A stretch of 64,000 nucleotides of DNA from Burkholderia contaminans. GTDB taxonomy: Bacteria > Pseudomonadota > Gammaproteobacteria > Burkholderiales > Burkholderiaceae. The stretch lies in contig NZ_CP090640.1 of NCBI RefSeq assembly GCF_029633825.1, forward strand, positions 3,162,001-3,226,000. Direction: 5' to 3'. The notes below the pieces were generated by a model. The model did no database searches. It saw only the letters and a program-made list of their open reading frames with translations, and was not told where the DNA came from. A program made the translations under genes and the position numbers. Positions 17,857 through 30,495 of this stretch are shown one piece after another; within the stretch, counting starts at the first letter, position 1, and each line of letters starts with the position of its first letter.

Positions 17857-18681
17857 ATGATGAATTCGACCAAACGCACGGCCAGAACCGTCGCCGCCCG
17901 GGCTGCGGCGGTAGCGGCCGCGGCCCTCATCGCCGGCTGCCACGGCTTGCCGCAGAAGCAGGACGAGACGGCTACCTGGTCGAACAACAAATTATACTCA
18001 GAGGCCCAGGACGCACTGTCCGGTGGCGACTGGGGCAAGTGCGCGAAATATTTCGAATCGCTGCAAGGTCGCGATCCGTTCGGCCATTTCGCGCAGCAGG
18101 CGCAGATCAACGTTGCATACTGCAACTGGAAGGATAACGAAGCGGCCGCCGCCGACCAGGCCGTCGATCGCTTCATCCAGCTCCACCCCGATCATCCGGA
18201 TATCCCGTACGCGTACTACCTGAAGGGGATGATCCACTTCAACGACGATCTCGGCCTGTTCGGCCGCTTCTCCGGCCAGGACATGAGCGAGCGCGATCCG
18301 CAGGCACTGCGCGAATCGTACGATGCGTTCAAGGTCGTCGTCGACCGCTTCCCGAAGAGCAAGTACGCGCCCGACGCCGCCGCGCGGATGCGCTACATCG
18401 TCAACGCGCTCGCATCGCACGAAGTGCACGCTGCCGACTACTACTACCGGCGCGGCGCCTACGTCGCGGCCATCAACCGTGCCCAGCTCGCGATCAAGGA
18501 CTACAAGGGCGCCCCGGCGATCGAGGACGCGCTGCACATCATGATCCTGTCGTACGGCAAGCTGAACCAGCCGGAACTCGCCGAGGACACGAAGCGCGTG
18601 CTCGCCGGCACGTTCCCCGACAGTCCGTACGTCACGGGCCACTCGCGCCCCGGCTCGAAGAAGTCGTGGTGGCAGTTCTGA
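17857..18681 (+). CDS. bamD: Outer membrane assembly lipoprotein BamD
   Basis: Essential partner of BamA in inserting outer membrane proteins. 274 aa; the lipobox LIAGC puts the lipidated cysteine at about residue 28, followed by TPR repeats (for example LYSEAQDALSGGDWGKCAKYF, ADYYYRRGAYVAAINRAQ). The double ATG at 17857/17860 is the likely start; the open frame upstream lies over rluD. A bidirectional terminator follows. Confidence 0.94.
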   Translation: MMNSTKRTARTVAARAAAVAAAALIAGCHGLPQKQDETATWSNNKLYSEAQDALSGGDWGKCAKYFESLQGRDPFGHFAQQAQINVAYCNWKDNEAAAADQAVDRFIQLHPDHPDIPYAYYLKGMIHFNDDLGLFGRFSGQDMSERDPQALRESYDAFKVVVDRFPKSKYAPDAAARMRYIVNALASHEVHAADYYYRRGAYVAAINRAQLAIKDYKGAPAIEDALHIMILSYGKLNQPELAEDTKRVLAGTFPDSPYVTGHSRPGSKKSWWQF

Positions 18682-18713
18682 CGAACGCACCGTACAGCCC
18701 GCGCTGCACGAAC

Positions 18714-18743
18714 AAAAAACCCGGCCATCGAGCCGGGTTTTTT
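18714..18743. terminator. Bidirectional terminator between bamD and the DinG-type helicase
   Basis: Twelve-base inverted repeat (18714-18725 with 18732-18743) with an A-run on the left arm and a T-run on the right and a 6-base loop; it serves both converging genes. Confidence 0.9.
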
Positions 18744-18801
18744 GTTGGCGCCGCATTCAGGCGGCACCGGTGCAATCGCGCGACGCTCGCCGCACGCACC
18801 G

Positions 18802-21048
18802 TCAGGAGCGCTTTGCCGAACGGTGCTCGTCGAAGAAGTCCTGAACGACCGCGATCTCGCGGGTCCGCTTGAACGGCGGCAGGCTCTGCCAGATCCGGCG
18901 CCCGTAGGGTTTGTCGACGAGCCGCGTGTCGCAGATCATCAGCACGCCGCGATCCGTTTCCGCGCGAATCAGCCGGCCCGCGCCCTGCTTCAGCGTGATC
19001 ACGGCCTGCGGCAGCTGGTGCACGGCGAACGGGCTCAGCCCCTTCTTCGTCAGCGCGTCGAGCCGCGCGGCCAGCACCGGATCGTCCGGCGGCGCGAACG
19101 GCAGCTTGTCGATCACGACGAGCGACAGCGCGTCGCCGCGCACGTCGACGCCTTCCCAGAAACTCTGGCTGCCGACCAGGATCGCGTTGCCATATGCGCG
19201 GAAGCGGTCGAGGAGTTCGGTACGGCTTGCATCACCCTGCACGAGCAGCGGCGTGTTCCAGCCGCGCGACTCGATCACGTCGCGTAGCTTCGACGCGATC
19301 CGGTCAACCGCGCGCAGCGTCGTGCACAGCATGAACACGCCGCCACCGGATGCCTCGATCGCCGGCAGCGCGGCGTCGAAGACGGCATCGGTAAACGCCG
19401 GCGAAGACGGTTGCGGCAGGTTGCGCGGCACGTACAGCAGCCCTTGCGACTGGTAGTCGAACGGGCTTGCGAGCGTCATCGAGCGACGCGAGCTGAGGCC
19501 CATTTGCGCCGCATAGTGCGTGAAGTCGCCGCGCACCGACAGCGTGGCCGACGTGAACACCCAGGCACGCGGCACGCCCGCGCGCTGCTTGGCAAAGATC
19601 GGCGCGACCGACAGCGGCGTTTCGTGCAGCTGGACCGTATGCGCGAACACTTCGACCCAGCGCACCTTCTCGTTCGGATCGCCGTCGGATGCCGCCTTGT
19701 CGCCGGCCGCTGTTGCGTCGGCCTTTGCCGCCGCTTCCGTCGCGCCGGGTGCGACCCAGCCGGCCAGCAGGTCCTGCAGCTCGCGTGCGCGCCGCAGGCA
19801 CGCGCCGAGCGATTCCGCCCGCTCGGCCTGGCTGGCAAGCGCCGACGCCAGCGCGTCGAGCGCAGCCTCGAGCGCATCGAGCGCGCCGAACATCGGGTGA
19901 TCGTCGCCGAGCTGGGCGAGCGACATGCGGACGATCTGGTCGTTCGCGAACGCAAGGCGCAAGTCGCGCGCCGCGCGCTCGAGATCGCCGCCGAGCTTCA
20001 CCCACTCGACCGCGTCGCGTGCGTGGCTCAGGCCTTCCGCCACCGTGTCGCGGGCGAGCTCGAGGATCTGCGTCGTCGACAGCGTCTCGCCGAAAAACAG
20101 CGTCGCCGTTTCGGGCAACTGGTGCGCTTCGTCGAAGATGACCGTGTTCGCGTTCGGCAGCAACTCGGCCATCCCCGTATCGCGCAGCATGATGTCCGCG
20201 AAGAACAGGTGGTGATTGACGACGACGACGTCGGCCTGCTGCGCCTCGCGCCGCGCCTGCATCACGAAGCATTCCTTGTAATGCGGGCATTCCTGGCCGA
20301 GGCAGTTGTCACGTGTCGACGTGACCATCGACCACACGGGCGCCGTTTCCGGCACGCTCGCGAGCTCGGCTTTGTCGCCGCTCTTCGTGATCTTCGCGAA
20401 ACGGACGATTTCCTGCAGATAGGCCGTATCCTGCCGCGACGGCAACCGGCCGTTGTCGGCCGTGCGTTGCAGGTAGTAGTGGCACAGGTAGTTGGCACGG
20501 CCCTTCAGCATCGCGACCGACACCGGCACCGCGAGCGCGTTGCGCACGGTCGGGATGTCGCGCGCGAACAGTTGGTCCTGCAGGTGTTTCGTGCCGGTCG
20601 ACACGATCACCTTGCCGCCCCACAGCATCGCGGGCACGAGGTATGCGTAGGTCTTGCCGGTACCCGTGCCGGCCTCGACGATCAGCGTGTTGTCGCCGGC
20701 ATCGCTGTCGACTTCGGTTGCCGCGGCGTCCGCGCCCGTTTCGGCTGCCTTGTCGCCGTCGCCGAGGCGACGCGCCGGCCGCTTGCGGGTTTCGAAGATC
20801 TCGGGCTCGGGCATGCGGCGTGCGGACGCTTCCATCGCGGACGCGACGGCGCGCGCCATCTCGATCTGCGACGTACGCGGCCGATAGCCGTCCAGCGCGC
20901 GCGCCAGCAATCCGCCTTCGCCGAAGATCGTGTCGAGTTCGTCGACGCGCTTGCGGCTCAGCTCAAAGGCGCCTTCGGGCGCACGAGCGCGCCCGGCAGG
21001 CGACACGTCGCGCCGGGCATCGGGGGTGGCTTCAAGCGGTGAATTCAA
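18802..21048 (-). CDS. DinG/YoaA-family ATP-dependent DNA helicase
   Basis: 748 aa superfamily 2, XPD-like 5'-3' helicase. Walker A EAGTGTGKT is at about 125, the four-cysteine Fe-S cluster region includes CHYYLQRT and CLGQECPHYKECFV, DEAH (VIFDEAHQLPE) follows, and the C-terminal helicase motifs include VGSQSFWEGVDVRG and the QGAGRLIR (motif VI). The role is resolution of R-loops, G-quadruplexes or stalled replication, by analogy. The DinG versus YoaA orthology is not settled here, so I leave the symbol open. The ATG at 21048 is the first plausible start. Confidence 0.9.
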   Translation of the reverse strand: MNSPLEATPDARRDVSPAGRARAPEGAFELSRKRVDELDTIFGEGGLLARALDGYRPRTSQIEMARAVASAMEASARRMPEPEIFETRKRPARRLGDGDKAAETGADAAATEVDSDAGDNTLIVEAGTGTGKTYAYLVPAMLWGGKVIVSTGTKHLQDQLFARDIPTVRNALAVPVSVAMLKGRANYLCHYYLQRTADNGRLPSRQDTAYLQEIVRFAKITKSGDKAELASVPETAPVWSMVTSTRDNCLGQECPHYKECFVMQARREAQQADVVVVNHHLFFADIMLRDTGMAELLPNANTVIFDEAHQLPETATLFFGETLSTTQILELARDTVAEGLSHARDAVEWVKLGGDLERAARDLRLAFANDQIVRMSLAQLGDDHPMFGALDALEAALDALASALASQAERAESLGACLRRARELQDLLAGWVAPGATEAAAKADATAAGDKAASDGDPNEKVRWVEVFAHTVQLHETPLSVAPIFAKQRAGVPRAWVFTSATLSVRGDFTHYAAQMGLSSRRSMTLASPFDYQSQGLLYVPRNLPQPSSPAFTDAVFDAALPAIEASGGGVFMLCTTLRAVDRIASKLRDVIESRGWNTPLLVQGDASRTELLDRFRAYGNAILVGSQSFWEGVDVRGDALSLVVIDKLPFAPPDDPVLAARLDALTKKGLSPFAVHQLPQAVITLKQGAGRLIRAETDRGVLMICDTRLVDKPYGRRIWQSLPPFKRTREIAVVQDFFDEHRSAKRS

Positions 21049-21103
21049 GGCAAGCGTTCCTGTGTCCAGCGCCCGGGCGGCGCCGGCGCTTGCCAGGCCG
21101 CGC

Positions 21104-21319
21104 TCAGGCGCGCTTATCCGGTTCCAGCTGCGATTGCAGCAAAATGATTTTGTCCTTGGCCGCCAGCTTTTCCTTCTTCAGCCTGTGCAGCGTGATGTCG
21201 TCGATGTCGGAGTGCCCTTCCTTCAGCTCGATCTCCCGAGCGAGCTGCTGGTGCTGCTCCTGCAATGCAGCCAAACGGTTGTGCAACTCCTGCTGCTGTT
21301 CCGTGTGACGGTTTTGCAT
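21104..21319 (-). CDS. YdcH-type DUF465 small protein
   Basis: 71 aa, highly charged and helical (LAALQEQHQQLAREIELKEG...LHRLKKEKLAAKDKI), a clear match to the DUF465/YdcH pattern ending in LKKEKLxxKDxI. Probably a cytoplasmic coiled-coil dimer of unknown function. Located just upstream of the helicase, on the same strand. Confidence 0.85.
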   Translation of the reverse strand: MQNRHTEQQQELHNRLAALQEQHQQLAREIELKEGHSDIDDITLHRLKKEKLAAKDKIILLQSQLEPDKRA

Positions 21320-21395
21320 ACTTGCCTCCTCATCGAAGCAGCGCGCCGACCGGCGTGCCAGCGCGCCCGAGACTGGTCTCGATCAATCCAACACG

Positions 21396-22148
21396 TTACT
21401 GCCCCTGCTGTTGCTTCTGCTGCGCCTTCTCGGCCGCTTCCTTCTGACGCTGCTCGACATCGGCCTTGTGCTGCTCGGCTTCCTTCTGCTTCTGCTCGTA
21501 GCGCGCGGCGTTGTCCGCCCGCTCCTGCGCCTTCTGCGCGGCCTGCTGGTGCGCCTGATCGAGCTTGCGCTGGAAGTCGCCCTGCTTCTGGTCGTATGCC
21601 TGCTTGTTCGCCGCGCGCTGCGGCCCTTCCGCGCCACGCTGCGCCTGCTTCAGCGCATTCTGCTCCTGCTTGTCGCGGAATGCAGCCGCGTTTGCCGCGT
21701 CGTTCGCCGCGCGCTGCGGTGCTTCCGCCGCGTTCTGCGCCGCCTTCAGCGCCTGCTGCTGGTCGCGCTGCTGCGCACGCACGGCCCGTTGCTCGTCGTT
21801 GAGCGCGAGTTGCTCCTGGCGGATGCTCGCCCGCTCGTCGCGCATCTGTTCACGTGCCTTGCCGAGACAGTGATTGACGAAGAACTTGCTGTAGCAATCG
21901 TGCTCGGCCACTGCATAACGATAATCGTTTTCTGCGGAACGTTGATTGAGCACTTTTTGACGGGCGTCGAAATCCGGTGCGGCCGTGGCCGTCACGGGCG
22001 CAGCCGCGGCGGCGGCCGGCGCGGTTGCATCCGAAGCTTGTGCGAACGCGCCGGAAGGCCCGGCAGACAAAGCCGCGGCGAGCGCTGCGCCGAGCGCGAC
22101 GAGAGAAATTCGGGAAGTTGGCAACGTCGTAGGAAAGCTGCGGGACAT
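21396..22148 (-). CDS. Secreted Gln/Lys/Ala-rich coiled-coil protein
   Basis: Unrecognised, 250 aa. Residues 1-37 look like a signal peptide ([22 protein letters not shown]). After a short region with two cysteines ([19 protein letters not shown]) the protein becomes one long Q/K/E/A-rich helix to the C-terminus, with an internal repeat ([10 protein letters not shown] and [10 protein letters not shown]). A periplasmic stalk or cell-envelope role is possible but unproven. Confidence 0.8.
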   Translation of the reverse strand: MSRSFPTTLPTSRISLVALGAALAAALSAGPSGAFAQASDATAPAAAAAAPVTATAAPDFDARQKVLNQRSAENDYRYAVAEHDCYSKFFVNHCLGKAREQMRDERASIRQEQLALNDEQRAVRAQQRDQQQALKAAQNAAEAPQRAANDAANAAAFRDKQEQNALKQAQRGAEGPQRAANKQAYDQKQGDFQRKLDQAHQQAAQKAQERADNAARYEQKQKEAEQHKADVEQRQKEAAEKAQQKQQQGQ

Positions 22149-22308
22149 GTGTCAAATTCTATCACCCCCGGCTGGACGCTCCGCCATTTATGGCAAAATG
22201 CCCCGCTTCACTCACCCGCGGCATCCGGCCCGACGGGCCCGCCACGCAGCCCGCCGCTTCGGGCCTGCCGGCCCCCGCCGCGATTTCAGCAGGCAGATCA
22301 TCCACGAC

Positions 22309-24636
22309 ATGACGGAAACCGTAGCACTCAAGATCGTACAGCGCATCGCCACCGAACTGTCCGTCCAGCCGCGCCAGGTCGCGGCGGCAGTGCAACTCCT
22401 CGACGAAGGCTCGACCGTTCCGTTCATTGCCCGGTACCGCAAGGAAGTGACCGGCAACCTGGACGACACGCAGTTGCGCCAGCTCGAGGAACGCCTCCTG
22501 TATCTGCGCGAGCTTGAAGATCGCCGCGCGGCGATCCTGTCGAGCATCGACGAACAGGGCAAGCTGACCGACGAACTGCGCTCCGCGATCGACGCGGCCG
22601 ACAGCAAGCAGGTGCTCGAAGACCTTTATCTGCCGTACAAGCCGAAGCGCCGCACGCGTGCGCAGATCGCCCGCGAAGCCGGCCTCGAGCCGCTCGCCCA
22701 GGCCCTCCTCGCGAACCCGCTGCTCGACCCGCAGGCCGAGGCAGCCGCGTACGTCGACGCCGAGAAGGGTGTAGCCGACGTGAAGGCCGCGCTCGACGGC
22801 GCGCGCGACATCCTGTCCGAACAGTTCGGCGAGACGGCCGAGCTGCTCGGCAAGCTGCGCGACTACCTGCACAACCAGGGCGTCGTGTCGTCGGCCGTCG
22901 TCGAGGGCAAGGAAAACGAGGAAGGCGAGAAATTCCGCGACTATTACGACTACGCGGAAACGATCAAGACCGTGCCGTCGCACCGCGCCCTCGCGCTGTT
23001 CCGCGGCCGCAACGCGGGCGTGCTGACGGTCAAGCTCGGCCTCGGCGAAGAGCTCGACGCGCAGGTGCCGCATCCCGGCGAGGCGATGATCGCGCGCCAT
23101 TTCGGCATCGCGAACCAGAACCGCCCGGCCGACAAATGGCTGTCCGACGTATGCCGCTGGTGCTGGCGCGTGAAGGTGCAGCCGCACATCGAGAACGAGC
23201 TGCTCACGCAATTGCGCGAAACGGCCGAAACGGAAGCGATCCGCGTGTTTGCGCGCAACCTGAGCGACCTGCTGCTCGCCGCGCCGGCCGGCCCGAAGGC
23301 CGTGATCGGTCTCGACCCCGGCCTGCGCACGGGCGTGAAGGTTGCAGTCGTCGACCGCACCGGCAAGGTGCTCGCGACCGACACGATCTACCCGCACGAG
23401 CCGCGCCGCGACTGGGATGGCTCGATCGCGAAACTCGCACGCATCGCCGCGCAGACGCAGGCCGAGCTGATCAGCATCGGCAACGGCACCGCGTCGCGTG
23501 AAACCGACAAGCTCGCGAGCGAACTGATCGCGAAACACCCGGAGCTGCGCCTGCAGAAGATCGTCGTGTCGGAAGCCGGCGCATCGGTCTATTCGGCATC
23601 CGAGCTGGCCGCGAAGGAATTCCCGGAGCTCGACGTGTCGCTGCGCGGCGCCGTCTCGATTGCCCGCCGCCTGCAGGATCCGCTCGCCGAGCTGGTGAAG
23701 ATCGAACCGAAGGCGATTGGTGTCGGCCAGTACCAGCACGACGTGAACCAGCGCGAACTCGCCCGCTCGCTCGACGCGGTCGTCGAGGACTGCGTGAACG
23801 CGGTCGGCGTCGACGCGAACACCGCGTCGGCCCCGCTGCTCGCCCGCGTGTCGGGCCTGAACGCGACGCTCGCGCGCAACATCGTCGACTACCGCGATGC
23901 GAACGGCCCGTTCCCGTCGCGCGAGCACCTGCGCAAGGTGCCGCGCCTCGGCGACAAGACCTTCGAACAGGCCGCCGGCTTCCTGCGCATCAATGGCGGC
24001 GAGAATCCGCTCGACCGCTCGTCGGTGCACCCGGAAGCGTATCCGGTCGTCGAGCGGATACTCGCGAAGATCAGCAAGCGCATCGACGACGTGCTCGGCA
24101 ACCGCGAAGCGCTGTCGGGCCTGTCCCCGGCGGAATTTGTTGACGAACGTTTCGGCCTGCCGACCGTACGCGACATCCTGTCCGAGCTGGAGAAGCCGGG
24201 CCGCGATCCGCGCCCCGAATTCAAGACCGCGACGTTCCGTGAAGGTGTCGAAAAGGTGTCGGACCTCGTGCCCGGCATGACGCTCGAGGGCGTCGTGACG
24301 AACGTCGCCGCGTTCGGCGCGTTCGTGGACATCGGCGTCCACCAGGACGGCCTCGTCCACGTATCCGCGATGTCGACGAAGTTCATCAAGGATCCGCACG
24401 AAGTCGTGAAGGCCGGCCAGGTCGTCAAGGTGAAGGTGCTCGACGTCGACGTGAAGCGCCAGCGCATTGCGCTGACGATGCGCCTCGACGACGATGCGGC
24501 GGCACCCGGCATGTCGTCGCGCGGCAGCCAGGATCGCGGCAACGCGGGGCGCGGCGCGGCCCGCCCGCAGCAGCGTTCGCGCGAGCCGGAACCGGCAGGC
24601 GCGATGGCCGCGGCCTTCGCGAAGCTGAAGCGCTGA
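22309..24636 (+). CDS. tex: RNA-binding transcription accessory protein Tex
   Basis: 775 aa from ATG 22309 ([14 protein letters not shown]), the usual Tex length. Domains in order: N-terminal helical Tex domain, YqgF-like domain ([18 protein letters not shown]), helix-hairpin-helix segments ([35 protein letters not shown]) and a C-terminal S1 domain ([19 protein letters not shown]). Binds RNA and affects transcription; the precise role is still uncertain. Convergent with kup across a bidirectional terminator. Confidence 0.95.
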   Translation: MTETVALKIVQRIATELSVQPRQVAAAVQLLDEGSTVPFIARYRKEVTGNLDDTQLRQLEERLLYLRELEDRRAAILSSIDEQGKLTDELRSAIDAADSKQVLEDLYLPYKPKRRTRAQIAREAGLEPLAQALLANPLLDPQAEAAAYVDAEKGVADVKAALDGARDILSEQFGETAELLGKLRDYLHNQGVVSSAVVEGKENEEGEKFRDYYDYAETIKTVPSHRALALFRGRNAGVLTVKLGLGEELDAQVPHPGEAMIARHFGIANQNRPADKWLSDVCRWCWRVKVQPHIENELLTQLRETAETEAIRVFARNLSDLLLAAPAGPKAVIGLDPGLRTGVKVAVVDRTGKVLATDTIYPHEPRRDWDGSIAKLARIAAQTQAELISIGNGTASRETDKLASELIAKHPELRLQKIVVSEAGASVYSASELAAKEFPELDVSLRGAVSIARRLQDPLAELVKIEPKAIGVGQYQHDVNQRELARSLDAVVEDCVNAVGVDANTASAPLLARVSGLNATLARNIVDYRDANGPFPSREHLRKVPRLGDKTFEQAAGFLRINGGENPLDRSSVHPEAYPVVERILAKISKRIDDVLGNREALSGLSPAEFVDERFGLPTVRDILSELEKPGRDPRPEFKTATFREGVEKVSDLVPGMTLEGVVTNVAAFGAFVDIGVHQDGLVHVSAMSTKFIKDPHEVVKAGQVVKVKVLDVDVKRQRIALTMRLDDDAAAPGMSSRGSQDRGNAGRGAARPQQRSREPEPAGAMAAAFAKLKR

Positions 24637-24663
24637 GCACCCGCAAGCCCCTGCGCGACAGAT

Positions 24664-24693
24664 AAAAAAGCCCGCCGAAAGGCGGGCTTTTTT
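24664..24693. terminator. Bidirectional terminator between tex and kup
   Basis: Thirteen-base perfect arms (24664-24676 with 24681-24693) around a GAAA tetraloop, with A-run and T-run ends. Confidence 0.95.
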
Positions 24694-24747
24694 ACGACTT
24701 CGGCAAACGTGGCGCGCGGCCGGACGGCCCGCGCGCCACACCTCGTA

Positions 24748-26664
24748 TCAGATCTCGATCTTCGTCCCGAGTTCGACCACGCGGTTCGCCGGGATCGAGA
24801 AGAAGTCGGTCGGCTTCGCGGCGTTCTGGTGCATCCATGCGAACACGCGCTCGCGCCAGATCGACATCCCGGGCAGATGCGTCGGCACGACGGTTTCGCG
24901 CGCGAGGAAGAACGACGTATCCATCAGCTCGAACGTCATGTCGTGCGTGCGGCCGAATTCCTCGAGCACGGCCTTCACGTCCGGCGTCTCGTTGAAGCCG
25001 TACTCGGCCTTGACGATATACAACCCGCCGCCTGCATCACGCGAGGACTGGCGCTTGTCGTCTCGCACGTAAGGAAAGTCGCGCGTGACGAACGTGAGGA
25101 AAATGGTGCGCTCGTGCAGCACCTTGTTGTGCTTCAGGTTGTGCAGCAGGCTGACGGGCACGAGCTTGTCGTTGCCGGTCAGGTAGATCGCGGTACCCGA
25201 CACGCGATGCGGCGGATGCGCGAGCAGCCCCTGCAGGAACGGCTCGAGCGGGATACCGTCGGCCGCCGTGCGCTCCTTGACGATGTGACGCCCCTTGTAC
25301 CAGGTCATTAGCAGGAAGAACAGCAGCGCGCCGATGCCGAGCGGCAGCCAGCCGCCCTGAGCGACCTTCAGCAGGTTCGCGCCGAAGAAGCCGAGGTCGA
25401 CCGCGAGGAACACCGCGATGATCGCGCCGACCAGCAGCCGGTTCCAGTTCCACACCTTCACCATCACGACCGCGGCGAGCACGGTCGTGATCACCATCGT
25501 CGCCGTCACCGCGATGCCGTACGCAGCCGCGAGGTTGTCGGAGCTCTTGAAGCCGACGACGATGCAGAGGATCACGAACAGCAGCAGCCAGTTCACGACC
25601 GGCACGTAGATCTGGCCGATCGCCAGTTCCGACGTGTGCAGCACCTTCATGCGCGGCACGTAGCCGAGCTGGATGGCCTGCGACGTCAGCGAATACGCGC
25701 CCGAGATCACCGCCTGCGACGCGATCACGGTTGCGACCGTCGACAGCACGACGAGCGGCAACAGCCCCCATTCGGGTGCCAGCAGGAAGAACGGGTTCTC
25801 GATCGCCTTCGGATTCTGGATCAGCAGCGCGCCCTGGCCGAAGTAGTTCAGCACGAGCGACGGCATCACGAGCCCGTAGGCGGCGATGCGGATCGGCTTC
25901 GCGCCGAAGTGGCCCATGTCCGCGTAGAGCGCTTCGGCACCGGTCAGCACCAGCACGACCGAGCCGAGCACGACGTAGGCCTGCAGCAGGTGATCGGCCA
26001 TGAACGACGCCGCGTAATACGGGTTGATGGCCGCCATGATGCCGGGCACGCGCACGATGTGGTACACGCCGAGCGCCGCGATCACGACGAACCACAGCAC
26101 CATGATCGGGCCGAACAGCTTGCCGACCAGCGCAGTGCCGTGGCGCTGGATCCAGAACAGCGCGATCAGGATCACGATCGTGATCGGCAGCACGAGATGG
26201 GACAGGTGCGGCGTCGCGATTTCGAGACCTTCGACCGCCGACATCACCGAGATCGCCGGCGTGATCACCGCGTCCCCGTAGAACATGCACGCGCCGAAGA
26301 TCCCGAGCGCCATCAGCGCGCCCGCGACGCGGGTCTTCGAGTCGAGCGGCCGCAGCGACAGCGCCATCAGCGCGAGCACGCCGCCTTCGCCGTTGTTGTC
26401 CGCCCGCATCACGAACAGCAGGTACTTGATGCCGACCACCAGGATGATGGCCCAGAACAGCAGCGAGATCACACCGAGAATCGATGCTTCGGTGAGCGGA
26501 ATGCCGTGTGCGGGGCTGAACGCCTCCTTGAGCGAATACAGCGGGCTGGTGCCGATGTCGCCGAACACGACGCCGATGGCTGCTATCGCTAGCGCCCGCA
26601 TCGAATGTTGTTGCGTCGAATGCGGCGCGTGTGCTGCGTCGGTCGCGTGGATCGTGTCGTTCAT
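24748..26664 (-). CDS. kup: Potassium uptake protein Kup
   Basis: 638 aa inner-membrane K+/H+ symporter of the KUP/HAK family. The family signature [11 protein letters not shown] lies at about residue 35, and roughly twelve hydrophobic segments follow before a cytoplasmic C-terminal domain. I chose the ATG at 26664 ([14 protein letters not shown]); the longer frame to 26811 adds residues without family support. Confidence 0.94.
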   Translation of the reverse strand: MNDTIHATDAAHAPHSTQQHSMRALAIAAIGVVFGDIGTSPLYSLKEAFSPAHGIPLTEASILGVISLLFWAIILVVGIKYLLFVMRADNNGEGGVLALMALSLRPLDSKTRVAGALMALGIFGACMFYGDAVITPAISVMSAVEGLEIATPHLSHLVLPITIVILIALFWIQRHGTALVGKLFGPIMVLWFVVIAALGVYHIVRVPGIMAAINPYYAASFMADHLLQAYVVLGSVVLVLTGAEALYADMGHFGAKPIRIAAYGLVMPSLVLNYFGQGALLIQNPKAIENPFFLLAPEWGLLPLVVLSTVATVIASQAVISGAYSLTSQAIQLGYVPRMKVLHTSELAIGQIYVPVVNWLLLFVILCIVVGFKSSDNLAAAYGIAVTATMVITTVLAAVVMVKVWNWNRLLVGAIIAVFLAVDLGFFGANLLKVAQGGWLPLGIGALLFFLLMTWYKGRHIVKERTAADGIPLEPFLQGLLAHPPHRVSGTAIYLTGNDKLVPVSLLHNLKHNKVLHERTIFLTFVTRDFPYVRDDKRQSSRDAGGGLYIVKAEYGFNETPDVKAVLEEFGRTHDMTFELMDTSFFLARETVVPTHLPGMSIWRERVFAWMHQNAAKPTDFFSIPANRVVELGTKIEI

Positions 26665-26886
26665 ATGAAGCGTAATAATCGGGTCCGGGTCGGACAAAAC
26701 GAGCGCTATTCTACTCGCGCCCCCGTGAAACGCCGTCCTGCTCTGTTGCCTTGTAGCCACGTGATCCACGCTGCGCATGCAATCCGGCGCGAGCTGTGGC
26801 AGGGCTGCCAATCATAGCCGGGGCAGCGGCATCTGCCTACCGGATCCACGGTGCGCGCGGCGCCAGCGCGTACGGCGCCCCAATGA

Positions 26887-26911
26887 AAAACGGCGCCGCA
26901 AGCGGCGCCGT
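26887..26911 (-). terminator. Terminator of the hisZ-purA-phosphoribosyltransferase run
   Basis: On the minus strand a 10-base perfect inverted repeat (26902-26911 with 26890-26899) is followed by a T-run, 30 bases after the phosphoribosyltransferase stop. Confidence 0.85.
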
Positions 26912-26940
26912 ACAAGGCTTTCCTTCGATTGGCCGGCCGC

Positions 26941-27537
26941 TTATGCGCCCGAGCCCTCGCGCTGTGCGCGGCCGCGCTTGATCCACGCCTCGAGGTTGTG
27001 CGGGCGAACCGTGTCCCACTCCTCGAACGGCTGATGAATCCACGGATTCGTCGGCAGAAACTGCGTGTGATAGTCGGGCTTGACCTTCGAGCAACCCTTG
27101 TACCAGAGCACGGCCGAGCGCACGGCCGTCACCGACGGGTAGCGCTCCTTCAGGTGCTCCTGCACGCGCGCAAGCGTGACGCCCGAATCGACGAGATCGT
27201 CGACCAGCAGCACGTTGCCCGCCAAGTTGCCGCGCGTCATCGTGATGTACTGCGCGATATCGAGGTCGCCCTGCTCCGTGCCGGCCGCTTCGCGGTACGA
27301 ACTCGTCGCGAGGATCGCGAGCGGCACGTCGTAGATGCGCGACAGTTGATCGCCGACGCGCAGGCCGCCGCGCGCGAGGCACAGGATCTGGTCGAACTTC
27401 CAGCCCGATGCATGCACCTGGAGCGCGAGCAACTCGATGAGACGGTGATACTCGTCCCAGCCTACCCACAGGTTCTTGTCGTCGTTGCGCGGATCGGTCA
27501 TCAAGTCTGCCGCCGTCATCGTGATTTGCTGCGTCAT
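26941..27537 (-). CDS. Phosphoribosyltransferase, probably purine salvage
   Basis: 198 aa type I PRTase fold. The PRPP-binding motif is NVLLVDDLVDSGVTLARVQE at about residue 106, and the flexible-loop region and hood end (DTVRPHNLEAWIKRGR) are visible. It starts at 27537 and follows purA by 7 bases, so co-transcription and a purine-base substrate (guanine, xanthine or hypoxanthine) are inferred. Confidence 0.88.
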   Translation of the reverse strand: MTQQITMTAADLMTDPRNDDKNLWVGWDEYHRLIELLALQVHASGWKFDQILCLARGGLRVGDQLSRIYDVPLAILATSSYREAAGTEQGDLDIAQYITMTRGNLAGNVLLVDDLVDSGVTLARVQEHLKERYPSVTAVRSAVLWYKGCSKVKPDYHTQFLPTNPWIHQPFEEWDTVRPHNLEAWIKRGRAQREGSGA

Positions 27538-27544
27538 CTGAAAA

Positions 27545-28900
<1,356 letters not shown>

Positions 28901-29004
28901 TTAGCTGGTTAAAAACGTATTCTACCTATGTTCGCGGGCGATTCCGAATTTTTCCGTTTCGCTTCAACGATATGCACGCCGAAGCAGGTCCCGCGAACGC
29001 CTGT

Positions 29005-30153
29005 TTATCGGGGTTCGACCACCCACGCGCCGTTGCGCTCGACGAGTGACCGGTCGCACGCGAATTCGTCGAGCACATGATCGTGACCCGGCAGCGCCTG
29101 GATCACGACCTCGCCCGAATCGCGCAGCGCCGCGACGGCCGCGCTCAGCGCGTCGTCCTGTGCCCACGGCGCGAGAATCGCGGTGCCGCGCGCCTCGACC
29201 GGCGAAATCCGCGCGAGCTCGCGCAGGTCGAGCGAGAAGCCCGTAGCGGGACGGGCACGGCCATACGCCTGACCGACGTGGTCGTACCGGCCGCCCCGCG
29301 CGATCGCGTTCGGCACGCCATCGATGTAGGCGCTGAACATCGCGCCGCTGTGATACGCATAGCCACGCAGGTCGCCGAGATCGATCGCCACCTCGGCCCC
29401 CTTCGCCTGCGCCGCGAGCTGCGCCAGATCGTCGAGCGCCCGCGTGATTTCGGGCAAGACCGGCAAGCGTGCGCGCGCCTCGGTGAGCACGCTCGCGTCG
29501 CCATAGAGATGCGGCAGCGCGCGCAGCGCGGCGCGCGTATCGGCACCGAGATCGTCGGTGAGCTCGTTCAGCAGCGGCACGTCCTTGCCCGACAGCGCGT
29601 CGTACAGCGACTCGCCGCGCTCGGCGGCCTGCGCATCACGCGCCAGCAGCGCCGCGAGCACGCCCGCGTGGCCGAGGTCGAGACGGATGCGCGACAGGCC
29701 CGCGAGATGCAGCGCGTCGAGCATCAGTTGCTGGATCTCGAGGTCGGCCTCCAGGCCTGCATGCCCGTAGATTTCGGCGCCGATCTGGATCTGCTCGCGC
29801 GTCGCGTGCAGGCCGCGCGGACGCGTATGCATCACGTGGCCCGCATAGCAGAGGCGCGTCACGCCCTGGCGGTTCAACAAGTGCGCGTCGATCCGCGCGA
29901 CCTGCGGCGTGATGTCTGCGCGCAGGCCGAGGGTGCGACCCGACAGCTGATCGACCAGCTTGAAGGTGCGCAGGCGCAGGTCGGCGCCACCGCTCGTCAG
30001 CAGCGACTCGAGATACTCGAGCAGCGGCGGCATCACCATTTCGTAGCCATATGAACGAAAGCGGTCGAGCAGCCTGCGGCGCAGTTCTTCGATCTTGCGC
30101 GCTTCCGACGGCAGTACGTCGGCGATATTCTCGGGAAGTAACCAGGTCGACAT
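29005..30153 (-). CDS. hisZ: ATP phosphoribosyltransferase regulatory subunit HisZ
   Basis: 382 aa class II aaRS-like protein that activates the short form of HisG in histidine synthesis. It resembles HisRS ([38 protein letters not shown]) but lacks the anticodon-binding domain, and true hisS is elsewhere in the window (37883-39223). The start at 30153 ([12 protein letters not shown]) is preferred over an upstream in-frame start at 30189. Its presence implies a short-form hisG elsewhere in the genome. Confidence 0.93.
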   Translation of the reverse strand: MSTWLLPENIADVLPSEARKIEELRRRLLDRFRSYGYEMVMPPLLEYLESLLTSGGADLRLRTFKLVDQLSGRTLGLRADITPQVARIDAHLLNRQGVTRLCYAGHVMHTRPRGLHATREQIQIGAEIYGHAGLEADLEIQQLMLDALHLAGLSRIRLDLGHAGVLAALLARDAQAAERGESLYDALSGKDVPLLNELTDDLGADTRAALRALPHLYGDASVLTEARARLPVLPEITRALDDLAQLAAQAKGAEVAIDLGDLRGYAYHSGAMFSAYIDGVPNAIARGGRYDHVGQAYGRARPATGFSLDLRELARISPVEARGTAILAPWAQDDALSAAVAALRDSGEVVIQALPGHDHVLDEFACDRSLVERNGAWVVEPR

Positions 30154-30267
30154 CGGTACGGTCCTACGACGGGAAACAGCGCGCGACACGCGCGCCGCGA
30201 TGTGAATCGGAAATGCTGAATTCGGGCGGGACGAACGGCGGATGCGCCGTCCGGATCAGGTCCCCGG

Positions 30268-30459
30268 TCAGGTAGCGAGCAGCAGCAGTATGAGCCCGAG
30301 CACCATCACGATCAGCCCGCCGATCCGGATATGATGCGGCGGACGCTCCGCTATTCTACGAAACGTGTCGCGCCAGGCGACGGGAAACACGAAGGGGAAC
30401 GCCCCCTCGATGATCAGCATCAGCGCTACTGCGAGCAACAACGAGCCAGCCAGGTCCAT
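30268..30459 (-). CDS. DUF2065 small inner-membrane protein
   Basis: 63 aa with two transmembrane segments (LAGSLLLAVALMLIIEGAFP and IGGLIVMVLGLILLLLAT) joined by a positively charged loop. It matches DUF2065, usually found next to hflC as here. Function unknown. Confidence 0.9.
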   Translation of the reverse strand: MDLAGSLLLAVALMLIIEGAFPFVFPVAWRDTFRRIAERPPHHIRIGGLIVMVLGLILLLLAT

Positions 30460-30495
30460 GCGAGCGACGGCGCCGCTCGACGCGGCGCCCCAAGG

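Noticed and set aside
22162..24741. 859-codon minus-strand frame opposite tex
   Set aside because: Antisense to an unambiguous tex gene; Arg/Val-rich composition of a GC shadow.
29005..30153. Second histidyl-tRNA synthetase
   Set aside because: It lacks the anticodon-binding domain and some synthetase motifs; it fits HisZ, and real hisS is at 37883-39223.
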